DNA of 64,000 nt, from NCBI GenBank assembly GCA_030674875.1, contig JASXSU010000002.1, forward strand, positions 523,501 to 587,500, written 5' to 3'. How positions within the stretch are numbered: the first letter of the stretch is position 1; each line of letters opens with the position of its first letter. The DNA comes from Candidatus Endonucleibacter sp. (ex Gigantidas childressi). GTDB taxonomy: Bacteria > Pseudomonadota > Gammaproteobacteria > Pseudomonadales > Endozoicomonadaceae. The notes under the pieces were generated by a model, which was not told the origin of the DNA, ran no database searches, and saw nothing but the letters and a program-made list of their open reading frames with translations. Positions 45,748 to 55,972 of the stretch are shown one piece after another. A program made the translations under genes and the position numbers.

Positions 45748-46980
45748 TTATTCATCTTCTTTCTTTGTTAAGAAATGATGTAATAATGCAATACATACTG
45801 AAATCATGCCCGCTAATAATGTCGCTAAAATAACGATCATGGCTCGTTTAGGTTTCGCACGAGACAAAGGCTCCTCAACAGTTTCTAAATAACGATAAGG
45901 AGTAAAATAGTCATCACTCTCAAAAACTATATTATTAAGTTCGGTCAATTGCATTTGTTGCTCTGCTATTTTTGGGTCAATAATACTGAGATCTTTCAAA
46001 CCCTTTAAAACTTTTACTTTCTCTTTTAATGCTTCTGCCCCAAAGCTAATAGAAAACAGTTCTGTTTCTTGATGAACACTTGCAGAATAACTTCTTTTAT
46101 TCGCAGCCTCTGCTATTTGATAAGAATATTCTGCTTTTTTAATCATGACCGCTAAGTCTTCCTCAGCTTTTTGTTTTGCAAGACGAATAAACACAATCAA
46201 TTCTTTCTCAGAAGAATTCAACAAAATTCTAAGCTTCTCATACTGCGATCTCTTAACCACCTTAGTAATATAATTAATGTATTCCACCAGCATTCCAGCA
46301 GAACCTTGCCGGGTACTAGATTGAAATGTTAATACAACAGCTCCAGATGTTTTGGCATCTCTTATTGCTGATATATTATCCATCCAACCAGTTAACTCAT
46401 TGCGATATACAGAGTTAACCAGACGATTTTCATCAGATAATACGTGCTCCGGAATTACTATTGCATTTATTTTTAAATAATTTAAAAATTCAGGATGTTT
46501 TGCCAAAAATAGTTTTTTATTTGAGGAAGTATTAAACTCATCAATAAAATATTGAAACAATATATCTGATTTGAAAATAATTTCTGATTCATCTGATGTA
46601 TCTGATGTATCTGATGTATCTGATGTACCTGATGTACCTGATGTACCTGATGTACCTGATGTACCTGATGTACCTGATGTACCTGAGAAACTAGCAGAGG
46701 AATTTAAGATTGTCATTACTTTTTTGCTTTGAGCATATAAAGCAGCTATGTCATTTAATTGAGGCTGAATCACCTTCCCTTTCGCTTGCCACCATTCTTG
46801 CGTATTTAAAACATAAAAAACAGATCCTGCAAAGGCAACTGTACATATTGCTACTATTACCCACTTATATGCCCAAATAACTCCAAAAAGCTCTCGTAAA
46901 TCAATTTCATCATCCTGATTTGGTTGTTGATAGAAAGGGGTTTGCTCTGCAGATAATTGTGGTGGATGTTGCATAGCCAT
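45748..46980 (-). CDS. wzz: Wzz-family chain-length determinant with a 10-unit tandem repeat
   Basis: Inner-membrane polysaccharide co-polymerase that sets polymer length with Wzy. 410 residues: DEIDLRELFGVIWAYKWVIV and a first TM near 35-53, a long periplasmic helical part and a second TM (MIVILATLLAGMISVCIALL) before a short basic end. A Ser/Thr/Gly/Asp run near residues 100-130 comes from seven GTS and three DTS units. Proline-rich TM2 motifs seen in many Wzz proteins are replaced by AKPKRAM. AAAGGA lies 8 bp before the ATG. It is the first gene of the locus. Confidence 0.92.
   Translation of the reverse strand: MAMQHPPQLSAEQTPFYQQPNQDDEIDLRELFGVIWAYKWVIVAICTVAFAGSVFYVLNTQEWWQAKGKVIQPQLNDIAALYAQSKKVMTILNSSASFSGTSGTSGTSGTSGTSGTSGTSDTSDTSDTSDESEIIFKSDILFQYFIDEFNTSSNKKLFLAKHPEFLNYLKINAIVIPEHVLSDENRLVNSVYRNELTGWMDNISAIRDAKTSGAVVLTFQSSTRQGSAGMLVEYINYITKVVKRSQYEKLRILLNSSEKELIVFIRLAKQKAEEDLAVMIKKAEYSYQIAEAANKRSYSASVHQETELFSISFGAEALKEKVKVLKGLKDLSIIDPKIAEQQMQLTELNNIVFESDDYFTPYRYLETVEEPLSRAKPKRAMIVILATLLAGMISVCIALLHHFLTKKEDE
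46594..46683. repeat. 9-bp tandem repeat, 10 units, inside wzz
   Basis: Three TGATGTATC units followed by seven TGATGTACC units, with no interruption. Each is three codons, so gain or loss of units keeps the frame and changes only the length of the GTS/DTS linker in the periplasmic part of Wzz. Confidence 0.97.
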
Positions 46981-47838
46981 TATTTGTCCTTTTATCCCTT
47001 ATTCATAACTCCTACGCAGAGCATGGTAATAAATTAAAATATTCAAATATTGGGCCTGTTTCCGGCATACTACTGCCATATTGCGCCCAATCATAACCCT
47101 AAACTCAGGTTTTGCTTCTAGTACTTTAAGCATACTACCAGCCTAAAGAAACTTATCAGAATACGGCTGCACCCTACCTTCTGATTTTTTCCGTAACGTC
47201 CATACAGTTACCATTAAAAACACGGTTAGGCAACAAATAAGCCTACTAGAGTAGTAGGGCCTTGGGTTAGTGAGAGCAGTCACAATCTCATGCATTAAAA
47301 TAGAAAAGTTATATACCCAATACCATTGAAGTGGCTACTTTGTTGCTAGCGTTCGCTCACCACCGTTACTTAGTGCCCCTAAGCCTCTGTGGCCTAGCGT
47401 ACTTGCCACCTCGTAGAAAACCCACATTCTTTGGTTATAGCTTTCCTTAGTAAAGAGCGAGATCTCTAAAGTTTGGTAACATAACTAATAAAGCACACTA
47501 CCGTCCTTCCGCCCATATTTTAGAATATTAAGGTTGTATATCTGTTGTCTATTGTAATATGTTTTGGAAAGTATTTAATATTAGTCGAAGATAAATGTCA
47601 ATTGCCATATATATGGCTGATGGAACGTTGCTGAATGGGCTCACCTTCTCTGATAACGCCCTATAGCTTTCTCATTTCCCCTTGTTATGGCTTTATATGA
47701 CACTGCAGACGACAACCACCCTGACACAGGAGGATACACCCATCGCACTTCTTAAAGATACCAATAGGCAAAAAAAACGGCCGAATAATTGCTGCATCAT
47801 TGACTACGCACTTCTTTAGGGGTCTGTAACCTCTATCA
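46981..47838. other. Long intergenic region between wzz and menE
   Basis: 858 bp without a convincing gene. It holds a short ORF (47133-46999, MLKVLEAKPEFRVMIGRNMA..., 44 residues, unrecognised) ending just ahead of wzz, a full palindromic repeat at 47312-47439, and unrecognised AT-rich sequence at 47440-47838. The promoter of the polysaccharide locus should lie here; no JUMPstart/ops element was seen. Confidence 0.4.
47312..47439. repeat. Palindromic repeat family 1, full copy
   Basis: 128 bp from TATACCCAATACCATTGAAG to TTTGGTTATA with the internal GTTGCTAGCGTTCGCTCACC block of the family. It lies upstream of wzz. Confidence 0.75.
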
Positions 47839-49269
47839 CTAAAAACTTTTTTCCGCAAATCGTTGAAACAACTGGCGGCTAGGCTTTATACCAGAAAAAG
47901 TGTCTATATTTGGAAATAACACAATAGAGTAAGGGATTTTAAAATGCGCTATCCTACTCGCTAACTGCTGCTTGATAACTAACTCATCTAAAGTACCATT
48001 TCTGCTTTGCACATAAGCAATCGGGATTTGGCCAAGCTCCACGCTATCTACCCCCACAACAACAGCCTGAACAATTTCTGGAAGCTCCAGCAAAACCTGC
48101 TCAATTTCTTCAGGGTGAATATTCTCTCCCTTAAAAACGATCATATTATCTGAACGTCCTTTAATAAAAATCTTCCCCTCATACCACTGCCCTTTATCCC
48201 CCGTGTGATACCAGCCCTGATCATCAGTGATCTTTTGCAAATATCCATTCCTGTAATATCCCAACGCCAACGTTTTTCCTTTTACCATAATGTCATCGTT
48301 ATTATTAAGCATGAGCTCCCGGTATTTTAATATGGAGCCAGAGGAAACCGATGCACCAACAAACTGCGGTATACCTGTACAAACCTGAGAACTCATTTCT
48401 GTTAGGCCATAAGTAGTCATAACTCTCACACCCTTTTGCTGTGCCTTTTTTACCAGATCACCGGAAACCACACCACCACCCAACAAAATATTTCTAACCC
48501 CTAACTCCCTAAAATTAACGGTATCCCGCTCTAATAGTCGGTATAGTTGGGTGTGAACAAGAGAAAGGTGCGTTACTGTAGCCTGTAAAAGATGGGATAA
48601 TAAGCCTTTGCTTTTATCATAAATAATCATCTTTGCCTCTGCCAACAAACACCTAAAAACTATCGCTAAACCACTCACATGAAAAAGTGGCAAAGACAAT
48701 AGCCATGCATCCTGAAAACCAAGAGTCAAAACCTCTTCTGCTCCAACAACACTGTAATAATGATTTAAAAAATTATGCGCAACAGCTTTTGGAGCACCAG
48801 TGGTTCCTGATGTTGCTATCAGATCCATAATTATTTCAGGATCAATAATCACAGGCTCAACCGGCATCACCGGAACGAGCTTTCTGATAGGTAACTGCAA
48901 ATAATGGTAATCAGTATACGAATCATCAAAGACATCAAGTACCGGACATAACCATTTCGCTTTTATCAATAAACAATAATTATGAATTCGCAACACAAGA
49001 GATCTAGGGTCAACAGGACAAAAAATAACGCCGCTACGCAAACAAGCAAGCATTAGAATAATGGTATCCAAAGAATCTAATGTAAGAACTACCAATCTGT
49101 CTCCTGAAACCACCCCTTGAGCCACCATTGCCTCCTGATACTGAGTCACCCAAGTATCCAGTAGCACCGCCGAATAAGACTGCGTACCTTGCTGAATGAT
49201 AATATGACCGGAATGTTCCAAAGCAAGATGCCGTAATGGACAGGTTCTTACGGTTTTTTTTCTTCCCAC
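47839..49269 (-). CDS. menE: MenE, o-succinylbenzoate-CoA ligase
   Basis: Activates o-succinylbenzoate to its CoA thioester (menaquinone pathway). 476 residues, ANL superfamily. The ATP loop is IATSGTTGAPKAVAHN near 151; TTYGLTEMSSQVC (about 288) and WYHTGDKGQWYEGKIFIKGR (about 358) are the A5 and A7 motifs; the C-terminal lysine motif is in KIPYSIVLFPNIDTFSGIKP. It overlaps menC by 22 bp, and it is the last gene of the cluster. Confidence 0.95.
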   Translation of the reverse strand: MGRKKTVRTCPLRHLALEHSGHIIIQQGTQSYSAVLLDTWVTQYQEAMVAQGVVSGDRLVVLTLDSLDTIILMLACLRSGVIFCPVDPRSLVLRIHNYCLLIKAKWLCPVLDVFDDSYTDYHYLQLPIRKLVPVMPVEPVIIDPEIIMDLIATSGTTGAPKAVAHNFLNHYYSVVGAEEVLTLGFQDAWLLSLPLFHVSGLAIVFRCLLAEAKMIIYDKSKGLLSHLLQATVTHLSLVHTQLYRLLERDTVNFRELGVRNILLGGGVVSGDLVKKAQQKGVRVMTTYGLTEMSSQVCTGIPQFVGASVSSGSILKYRELMLNNNDDIMVKGKTLALGYYRNGYLQKITDDQGWYHTGDKGQWYEGKIFIKGRSDNMIVFKGENIHPEEIEQVLLELPEIVQAVVVGVDSVELGQIPIAYVQSRNGTLDELVIKQQLASRIAHFKIPYSIVLFPNIDTFSGIKPSRQLFQRFAEKSF

Positions 49270-50293
49270 ACCAACTCCAGTTTATTTAATGCCGATTCAG
49301 GCAAAGAACAACCAGGCTCAGGCATCTCTTCTATGATATTTTCTACAAAAGCAGACAAAGTATCCAAACCAGGCATTTCTCCGGGAAACCAACAAGCACT
49401 CAGTTGTGCCAAACAATGAATACCTATAATAGACTCAAAGGAAGAGCTGAATATAACTCTAATACCAGCTAACAACAGCCCATTTGCTAATTGCCGACAA
49501 TCGTGTAAACCTCCAATCAGCGTTGGCTTAATCACCAACGCTTTTAGTCCATGTAAACCAATAATATTAACTGCCCTATTATACTGAATACTTTCATCAA
49601 GAGCATATCCTATTCCTGTTTCACGATAAAAATCTGGAAACTCAGCAATACTAGCTGTAGGCTCTTCAATATAAGATATTTTTTTTAATACGTTAAAGCC
49701 ATTAGTACCAACCTGTGATAACAATCCATGAGAAAATTCAAGCGCCTCTGACAATGTCCATTTCTGATTGGCATCAAGACGAAGACGAACCGACTCTGGC
49801 AGTAGTTTAAAGACAGCCATTACCCTTTCTACATCATCCTCAACAGTACCTCTGGCAACCTTCATTTTAAATTCCGCAGGCCACTCCCCCCGCCAATCGC
49901 GCAGCCGCTGCCTTATACAATCTACCTCCCCCAACAAAAGGGGGGACATCTGAGGAGGAGGAAGCCAGTGCTTTACAGACAACCCCCAAAGCGCTGATTC
50001 AAGAGCAAACGATGCCGACGGGCTAGCGCCAGAAGAAAAATAATCCAGTTGACTTTGATTTAACGATTTACTGACCAGAGAATGTAGCCGCTTACGTAAT
50101 ATGCATTCCACCTGCTCCAGTGATTCAACACTAAATCCCTGTAGTGGCGATGCTTCACCATAAGCAACTCGGCCATATTTATTTGTTAGCTCCGCAATAA
50201 AACCACGCCTAACATTAATGTCTGCTGCCTTTAGAGGCAAAGCATAACGTAATGGAAGCTCGTACTTGAATATACGAGCTTTTATGATCTCAT
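49248..50293 (-). pseudogene. menC: MenC, o-succinylbenzoate synthase, with a disrupted 5' end
   Basis: Enolase-superfamily enzyme dehydrating SHCHC to o-succinylbenzoate. RLRLDANQKW (about residue 175 counted from 50240), SYIEEPTA and YALDESIQ, and the catalytic Lys in ALVIKPTLIGG are intact. The family N-terminus is encoded upstream of the TTG at 50240 (IIKARIFKYELPLRYALPLK), but that frame has no start codon. At 50293-50286 the sequence reads ATG-AGATC; removing one GA unit gives MIIKARIFKYE, a perfect start. So a GA duplication has broken the normal beginning. Either the TTG rescues a shortened protein (330 residues), or menC is inactive, or the reading is an error. Confidence 0.88.
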
Positions 50294-50385
50294 GATGTAT
50301 TTTTTATTCCTCTTTTCTATAATGAACCCTGTCAATAATTTCAACCATTTACCCATCGTTATTGAAAAGGATTGGCTGATAGATA

Positions 50386-51243
50386 TCAAGGATTACGACA
50401 AAAACGCTTAAAATTTGGTTCTCTTTTTTCCAAAAAAGCATCACGCCCTTCCTGAGCTTCTTCACTCATATAAAACAGCAAGGTTGCATTACCTGCTAGC
50501 TCCTGTAGGCCAGCTTGACCATCGCAGTCTGCATTCATTGCTGACTTCAAACAACGTAATGCCAACGGTGAATGCTGGAGTATTTCACGGCACCACTGAA
50601 TAGTTTCTTTTTCCAAGTCTGCAAGAGGCACAACGGTATTAATTAGGCCCATATTCAATGCTTCTGTTGCATTATACTGACGGCATAGAAACCAAATTTC
50701 GCGGGCTTTCTTCTGCCCAACCACACGGGCAAGATAGCTTGCACCAAAACCACCATCAAATGAGCCAACCTTAGGACCAGTCTGACCAAAACGGGCATTA
50801 TCAGCTGCGATAGTCAAATCGCAGACCAAGTGCAATACCTGCCCACCACCTATGGCATACCCTGCAACCATTGCCACAACTGGTTTTGGGCAAGTTCTTA
50901 TCTGACGCTGAAGATCTAAAACATTCAAGTGCTGAATGCCCTTGTCATCTTGATAACCTGAATTACCACGCAGGCTCTGATCACCACCGGAACAAAACGC
51001 TTTTTCTCCTGCACCAGTTAATATCACAACCCCCACATCTTCATCAAACCTAGCTAACTCCAGCGCTTTTTGGATTTCCATAATAGTCTGAGGACGAAAA
51101 GCATTGTGAACATGCGGGCGGTTTATAGTTATTTTCGCCACGCCTTCGGCTTTATGGTACAGAATATCTTTATAATCATAGCCAGCAGTCAGACACTCCC
51201 AGAGCATGGACTCTCCAGTTTGCTCACTCATCTTTTGTTCCAT
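50386..51243 (-). CDS. menB: MenB, 1,4-dihydroxy-2-naphthoyl-CoA synthase
   Basis: Crotonase-fold enzyme that closes the naphthoquinone ring from o-succinylbenzoyl-CoA. 285 residues, the E. coli length. [39 protein letters not shown] (oxyanion hole) and [20 protein letters not shown] with the catalytic Asp, and the C-terminal [20 protein letters not shown] are diagnostic. An internal start a few residues in (MSEQ) is possible. 145 bp separate it from menC's TTG, 47 bp from menH. Confidence 0.97.
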   Translation of the reverse strand: MEQKMSEQTGESMLWECLTAGYDYKDILYHKAEGVAKITINRPHVHNAFRPQTIMEIQKALELARFDEDVGVVILTGAGEKAFCSGGDQSLRGNSGYQDDKGIQHLNVLDLQRQIRTCPKPVVAMVAGYAIGGGQVLHLVCDLTIAADNARFGQTGPKVGSFDGGFGASYLARVVGQKKAREIWFLCRQYNATEALNMGLINTVVPLADLEKETIQWCREILQHSPLALRCLKSAMNADCDGQAGLQELAGNATLLFYMSEEAQEGRDAFLEKREPNFKRFCRNP

Positions 51244-51290
51244 TAATAAACTATTCCCATTTCCCTTAAAGCTATGAGATTGCTAACTAC

Positions 51291-52094
51291 TCACGTCTTC
51301 AATGGTAACTGATACAAGGTGCGAATAATCGCCGCTACTTTTTCAGGCCGCTCTCTGTGAACGTTATGTCCTGCACCACCAATACAATGCAAACTCTGCA
51401 AGCAACCAGCTTTGTTAAGCTGCTTACCAATATGCGAAAATGCTTTATCATTTTCACCACATAAATAGTGCACAGGAAACGGTGCAACTGATAGCCACTC
51501 AGAATAATCCGGCTGTTTAGAAAGACTATAAGATGTTAGCACATTTGCCACCGAACACGCAGTCAAACCGACAAGCCTCTCAATGATCAATTGCTGACGA
51601 TCATTATCTGATATATCCTTAAATACTGACTGACAATACCAATCATAAAGAACCAGATCATAAGCCTCACTACAAAAACGATTACACCAATACTCATCAG
51701 AAATAGCTCTGGCCTTTTTTTCTTCATCATTTTTCAAACCAGGATGTGCAGCTTCAATGATAAGACTGTTAATATTATTCGAATGAGCAAGCGCATACCC
51801 CATGGCTATACGCCCACCTAAAGAATAACCCAGCAAGGTTACCTTTTTTAAAGATAACCGCTTCAATACATTATTTATAAGAGAATGAATTGATATTAAA
51901 GGATCAGGGTTTACTTCATTACTATCAATGTCAGCACTTTCTCCATGGCCTGGCAAATCTAGCACTATAAGATAAAAATCATTTCCAAGATTGTTGCACA
52001 GCAATAACCAGTCTGTGGCAGAACCTAAAAAACCATGTAAAAGCAATAAAGGTGGGTTACTACGCAGACCTCTTGTTTTATAGGATAAATGCAT
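51291..52094 (-). CDS. menH: MenH, SHCHC synthase
   Basis: Alpha/beta-hydrolase that eliminates pyruvate from SEPHCHC. 267 residues. LLLHGFLGSATDWL, the nucleophile elbow LLGYSLGGRIAMGYA near 88, Asp in LCGENDKAF and His in GGAGHNVHRERP form the triad. It starts two bases after menD ends, so the two are coupled. Confidence 0.94.
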   Translation of the reverse strand: MHLSYKTRGLRSNPPLLLLHGFLGSATDWLLLCNNLGNDFYLIVLDLPGHGESADIDSNEVNPDPLISIHSLINNVLKRLSLKKVTLLGYSLGGRIAMGYALAHSNNINSLIIEAAHPGLKNDEEKKARAISDEYWCNRFCSEAYDLVLYDWYCQSVFKDISDNDRQQLIIERLVGLTACSVANVLTSYSLSKQPDYSEWLSVAPFPVHYLCGENDKAFSHIGKQLNKAGCLQSLHCIGGAGHNVHRERPEKVAAIIRTLYQLPLKT

Positions 52095-52095
52095 A

Positions 52096-53853
52096 TCACA
52101 AACCCTCTACTCCTTGCACAGCCAGACCAAGCTGCCGAGCTGCTTCGCCTGGCGTAGTATTCACTTCAATTACAGTACAACACTTATTGTTTAACGCCTC
52201 TACCAAGAACTCTTTAAACTGACTTTGGCAAGTAGGTGCATGATAATCAATACCAAACATCGCAGCAGCATTTAATGCATTCAGACCATGAGGAGTCTGA
52301 AAATAAACCTCTGCTTCCTCTGCAATATTATCTAAGGGCAAAAGGTTGAAAATCCCACCACCGTCATTATTCAATACAATAATAATAAAAGGACTCTTAA
52401 CCTGCCTGCTCAGAGCTAGAGAGTTCAAATCATGGAGAAATGATATATCTCCAATAATAGCAACAAAATATTTTTCTGATACCATTGCACAGCCTGAAGC
52501 TGTAGCAACCAAACCATCTATACCACTAGCACCCCGGTTAGTATAAACATTCCGGATAGGGCTGTTTGAAAAAGTATCTAGTAGACGGACAGGTAGACTA
52601 TTACCAATAAATAAACCACAATCAGCAGGTAACAACGAACCAAGATTGGCAGCAACCCAACCTTCTGTCAGCTTATTATCATCAAATTGCGTTGCCATAA
52701 GCGACCAAATACAACTACTTTGACCTTTCAACTGCAGTAATTTCTCATGCCTTTCTACCCTATTGCAATCATCTTTAAACTCTGCAATAAATAACTTTTT
52801 TAAAGAACAGCAAATACTATCAACAGCTCCAACATAATGATGAGTTTGTCTATACCCCATGTCTATTCGTCGACACTCATCACTCAACATGACATAGTTT
52901 TTCCAGTTACCCTGTGCAAGAAAATCAGTAAGCCTTTTGGAAATAAAATGCCCACCAATTTGTAATACTTGATCTAAATCTGCGGTTAACTGCTTGCCCG
53001 TCTCTGACGCTAACAATAAATCTACATAGCCTATTACTGCTGGGTGTCCATGAAGATTAGACTGGATATCTGCAAAAATCGGCCAGTTAAGAGTATCAGC
53101 CAAGCCCACCACATCTTCCACAGAAACATTGGCTCCAATACGCCCAACAACAATCATTCCTTTACCTACCAAGACTTGTTTCCAAAAATGATGATCTTCT
53201 ACCACAGCATTATCAGTCTGATAACAATAAACAGTATAAGGCTGACCAGAACGAAGCCAGTGACTGTTACATGCCAAAAGATAAGTGTAATCTTTCATGT
53301 CAAAGGAAGGATACAAAGATTCCCTGAACATGCAATTAATATGCATTGGCAAGCCCAGATGACAAGACCGAGCAAACGCCTGATCCACACTGGTTAACAC
53401 CCAGCTAATTGGAATTTTTTCCTCCGGTGGTGGAAAATACAATGAAGCGCCAGGGTAATCCGCATAAATACCTTGCTGCTCAATAGCCTGATTAGCTCCA
53501 CAATCAATCAGCTCCGTAGGGCGATCTGCTGTAATAACTATTAAAGGAACACCTGACTGACGAGCCTCAATAATCGCAGGATAAAGGTTAGCAACAGCAG
53601 TGCCAGATGTAGTAATAACAACCACCGGACGACAACTTTTTTTAGCAAGACCCAAAGCAAAAAAAGCAAGCCCGCGTTCATCAAAATGAATATGCTTTAC
53701 TAATCCCTTATGTGTCGCCGCTGCAAGAGTTAACGGCGCAGAACGTGACCCCGGCGCAATACAACACTCTCTAACTCCCAAGCGCCATAGCTCTTCCAGA
53801 ATAATACTAGACCACAAAAAATTTAGGTTAGAATGCCTTACGGGAAATATCAT
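52096..53853 (-). CDS. menD: MenD, SEPHCHC synthase
   Basis: Thiamine-diphosphate enzyme joining 2-oxoglutarate to isochorismate, the first committed step. 585 residues. ECCIAPGSRSAPLTLAAATH (about 30), HFDERGLAFFALGLAK with the catalytic Glu, TTSGTAVANLYPAIIEA, and the ThDP motif GDISFLHDLNSL...VLNNDGGGIFNLLP (about 440-475) are all present. A palindromic repeat lies between it and menF. Intact. Confidence 0.97.
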   Translation of the reverse strand: MIFPVRHSNLNFLWSSIILEELWRLGVRECCIAPGSRSAPLTLAAATHKGLVKHIHFDERGLAFFALGLAKKSCRPVVVITTSGTAVANLYPAIIEARQSGVPLIVITADRPTELIDCGANQAIEQQGIYADYPGASLYFPPPEEKIPISWVLTSVDQAFARSCHLGLPMHINCMFRESLYPSFDMKDYTYLLACNSHWLRSGQPYTVYCYQTDNAVVEDHHFWKQVLVGKGMIVVGRIGANVSVEDVVGLADTLNWPIFADIQSNLHGHPAVIGYVDLLLASETGKQLTADLDQVLQIGGHFISKRLTDFLAQGNWKNYVMLSDECRRIDMGYRQTHHYVGAVDSICCSLKKLFIAEFKDDCNRVERHEKLLQLKGQSSCIWSLMATQFDDNKLTEGWVAANLGSLLPADCGLFIGNSLPVRLLDTFSNSPIRNVYTNRGASGIDGLVATASGCAMVSEKYFVAIIGDISFLHDLNSLALSRQVKSPFIIIVLNNDGGGIFNLLPLDNIAEEAEVYFQTPHGLNALNAAAMFGIDYHAPTCQSQFKEFLVEALNNKCCTVIEVNTTPGEAARQLGLAVQGVEGL

Positions 53854-53861
53854 CTACAACC

Positions 53862-53974
53862 ATTAAATTTCAAGTTGCTGATAGGCAACAAGTGAGCAAA
53901 ACCCAGTGATCCTACAAATAGTAGGCTACCTAGGCAAAAAAGCGCAGGCAACAACGTAGCAGCTTGAAAGGTAA
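53862..53974. repeat. Palindromic repeat family 1 between menF and menD
   Basis: 113 bp, reverse orientation: CAAGTTGCTGATAGGCAACA at one end and CAACAACGTAGCAGCTTGAAAGG at the other, pairing with each other. It fills most of the 193-bp gap between menF and menD and would form a hairpin in the operon transcript. Confidence 0.75.
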
Positions 53975-54046
53975 TGATTACTGAAGGTCTGAGTAGACAA
54001 CCACATGATTTCATAAGTAGTAAATGACCGGAAGGGATGAGAGCTA

Positions 54047-55474
54047 TCAACAATCTCCCTCCTTCAAATGGCGAGTCAATACATCTTCACCACCCAAAGA
54101 ACCATATTGAAAACCAGACAATATAGTTTGAATAGTTTTAGTTTTATCGTTCAACTCCTTCCACTCACTGTCCGCAAATGAACCATGAACAATACCAGCA
54201 CCAGAGTATAGAGATATAGAGCACGGTTTTAAACTAGCGCTTCGAATAGAAACAGTGAACTCGCTCATATCATTGCCAATAATACCGCAGACACCAGCGT
54301 AAAGCCCTCTAGCATAATACTCGTTATCATTGATAAATTTATGGGCTTCATCCTTAGGGTCTCCCCCAACCGCAGATGTTGGATGCATACTCATAACAAG
54401 CTCTTCATCCATTATACCAGAGCTTAATTCACCCCTTATAAGATAACGCAAATGCTGAACATCTTTTAATTTCAAAATAGAGTGGGAGTTATCTATTTTC
54501 AACCATTCACACATAAGCTGAAGTTTAGAAATAATATCATTTAACACCAACTTGTTTTCATGAATGTTCTTACTGTCACTCATCAACTCAGCTGCTAATC
54601 TTTGGTCTTCAGCTACCCCCCTTCCCCGAGGCGAAGTTCCTGCAAGAGCCTCTGTACTAATCATTCGTCCATAACGCTTTAACAAACGCTCAGGTGAGCA
54701 CCCCAAAAAATAATGATCTCCTGTACCCTCAAAAACAAAGCTATAAACATGAGAGTTAGACTCTTGCCAAAGTTTCATTATTTTCCAGGGAGAAACATCA
54801 CCATCAACACTGTAAGATATTTTCTTTGAGAGAACTACTTTTTTAAGATTACCTGAATCCAAACGCTGTAACGCCAAGCTTACCAACTCATTCCAACATT
54901 TTTTATCTGGATAACTGCGACATTGCCTTAATTTGAAAGAATGATTATCAATATTATCATCGCCTAATAACTGATCTAGCAGCTGCTTTATTTCCAAAAT
55001 ACGTTGTCGCCAATCACAGTCCGAGCTTGCCAGCAAATTACAAGCAAGTATGCTGCCACTTTTCGTTTCAGAAATTTCAACTAACGGCAACCAGATTTTG
55101 CCATAACCAAACTCTGGCCAAATCTGTGAAGATTTATCAGAAAATGAAAGGTAACTAAAACATCGTGCTGAAATATCGCTTGAGAAAGAAGACATTAACT
55201 TTCTGGCCGCTCTAAACGCAAGAGGAATATCTGCTACAGAGTTCAGTGAATACTCCCAAGCAGTTGCAATACCCGCCACAACAAGCTCACCCTCTCTGTT
55301 AGACCAGTAGGCTTTTACTTGCCCCTTTCTCTGCTGTATAGCCAAACATCTCAGAATATCCACTGACGGAATAGGACTTTCCAATCTTATCAACTTCCCA
55401 CAAGGCTGATCCTCCAACAGCTTATCCAGTTTCTCCGCCAACGCAGAAAACCCACTATGTACTTCTCTTTCCAA
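54047..55474 (-). CDS. menF: MenF, isochorismate synthase
   Basis: Chorismate to isochorismate, 475 residues. The chorismate-binding core is C-terminal: VVLSKKISY (about 218), FLGCSPERLLKR, STEALAGTSPRGRG (about 273), HPTSAVGGDPKDEAH (about 376) and YARGLYAGVCGIIG. The N-terminal 200 residues are variable as in the family. First gene of menFDHBCE; divergent from the small gene at 55567. Confidence 0.95.
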   Translation of the reverse strand: MEREVHSGFSALAEKLDKLLEDQPCGKLIRLESPIPSVDILRCLAIQQRKGQVKAYWSNREGELVVAGIATAWEYSLNSVADIPLAFRAARKLMSSFSSDISARCFSYLSFSDKSSQIWPEFGYGKIWLPLVEISETKSGSILACNLLASSDCDWRQRILEIKQLLDQLLGDDNIDNHSFKLRQCRSYPDKKCWNELVSLALQRLDSGNLKKVVLSKKISYSVDGDVSPWKIMKLWQESNSHVYSFVFEGTGDHYFLGCSPERLLKRYGRMISTEALAGTSPRGRGVAEDQRLAAELMSDSKNIHENKLVLNDIISKLQLMCEWLKIDNSHSILKLKDVQHLRYLIRGELSSGIMDEELVMSMHPTSAVGGDPKDEAHKFINDNEYYARGLYAGVCGIIGNDMSEFTVSIRSASLKPCSISLYSGAGIVHGSFADSEWKELNDKTKTIQTILSGFQYGSLGGEDVLTRHLKEGDC

Positions 55475-55566
55475 AGCCTAACCTTTTAAATCTGACAGAG
55501 TAATGACTCACGATGCCATAGGCTGTATAGTAAATATCTCATTTTATACATGAATACTATTTATCT

Positions 55567-55899
55567 ATGGCAACCAATGGTAAGTCAGCTCAGCAATGGC
55601 TGAAAGAGAATCAGAGCGACATTTCCGTTGAGCGTGTTCAGCTGATTATGTCATCTATACATAAAAAAACAGACACGTTGCAACCTGACCATCCTGAGTA
55701 TGAGGGACTGGTTGAGGCGCTTGACACAATGGAACAGTATCTGGACGCTCGCAATAAACCGCAGTTAACATTCACTGAAAAGCCAAAAAACATGCTCAAC
55801 TCTGGCCAACTGATACCTAACATTCAGACCCAAGAATACCTGAACCCCACTGAAAAAGCTCGCCGCTTTAGTGAGCTACTTAAGAAAAGTGATCTTTAG
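55567..55899 (+). CDS. Small hypothetical protein
   Basis: 110 residues, hydrophilic, no signal or membrane segment, rich in Glu, Gln, Lys. MATNGKSAQQWLKENQSDIS and TEKARRFSELLKKSDL are not assignable. It is divergent from menF (92 bp between starts). The frame is clean and starts with ATG, and base use resembles the neighbours, so I regard it as real. Confidence 0.6.
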   Translation: MATNGKSAQQWLKENQSDISVERVQLIMSSIHKKTDTLQPDHPEYEGLVEALDTMEQYLDARNKPQLTFTEKPKNMLNSGQLIPNIQTQEYLNPTEKARRFSELLKKSDL

Positions 55900-55972
55900 G
55901 CTGAAGCTCTTTTTTAAAATAGTAAAAAACATAGTATCAATACGATATAAAAAGAACCAGCTAGATCTTGCC

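Noticed and set aside
46594-46683. CRISPR-like repeat
   Set aside because: The 9-bp units have no spacers and lie in frame inside wzz. No CRISPR array or cas gene was seen anywhere in the window.
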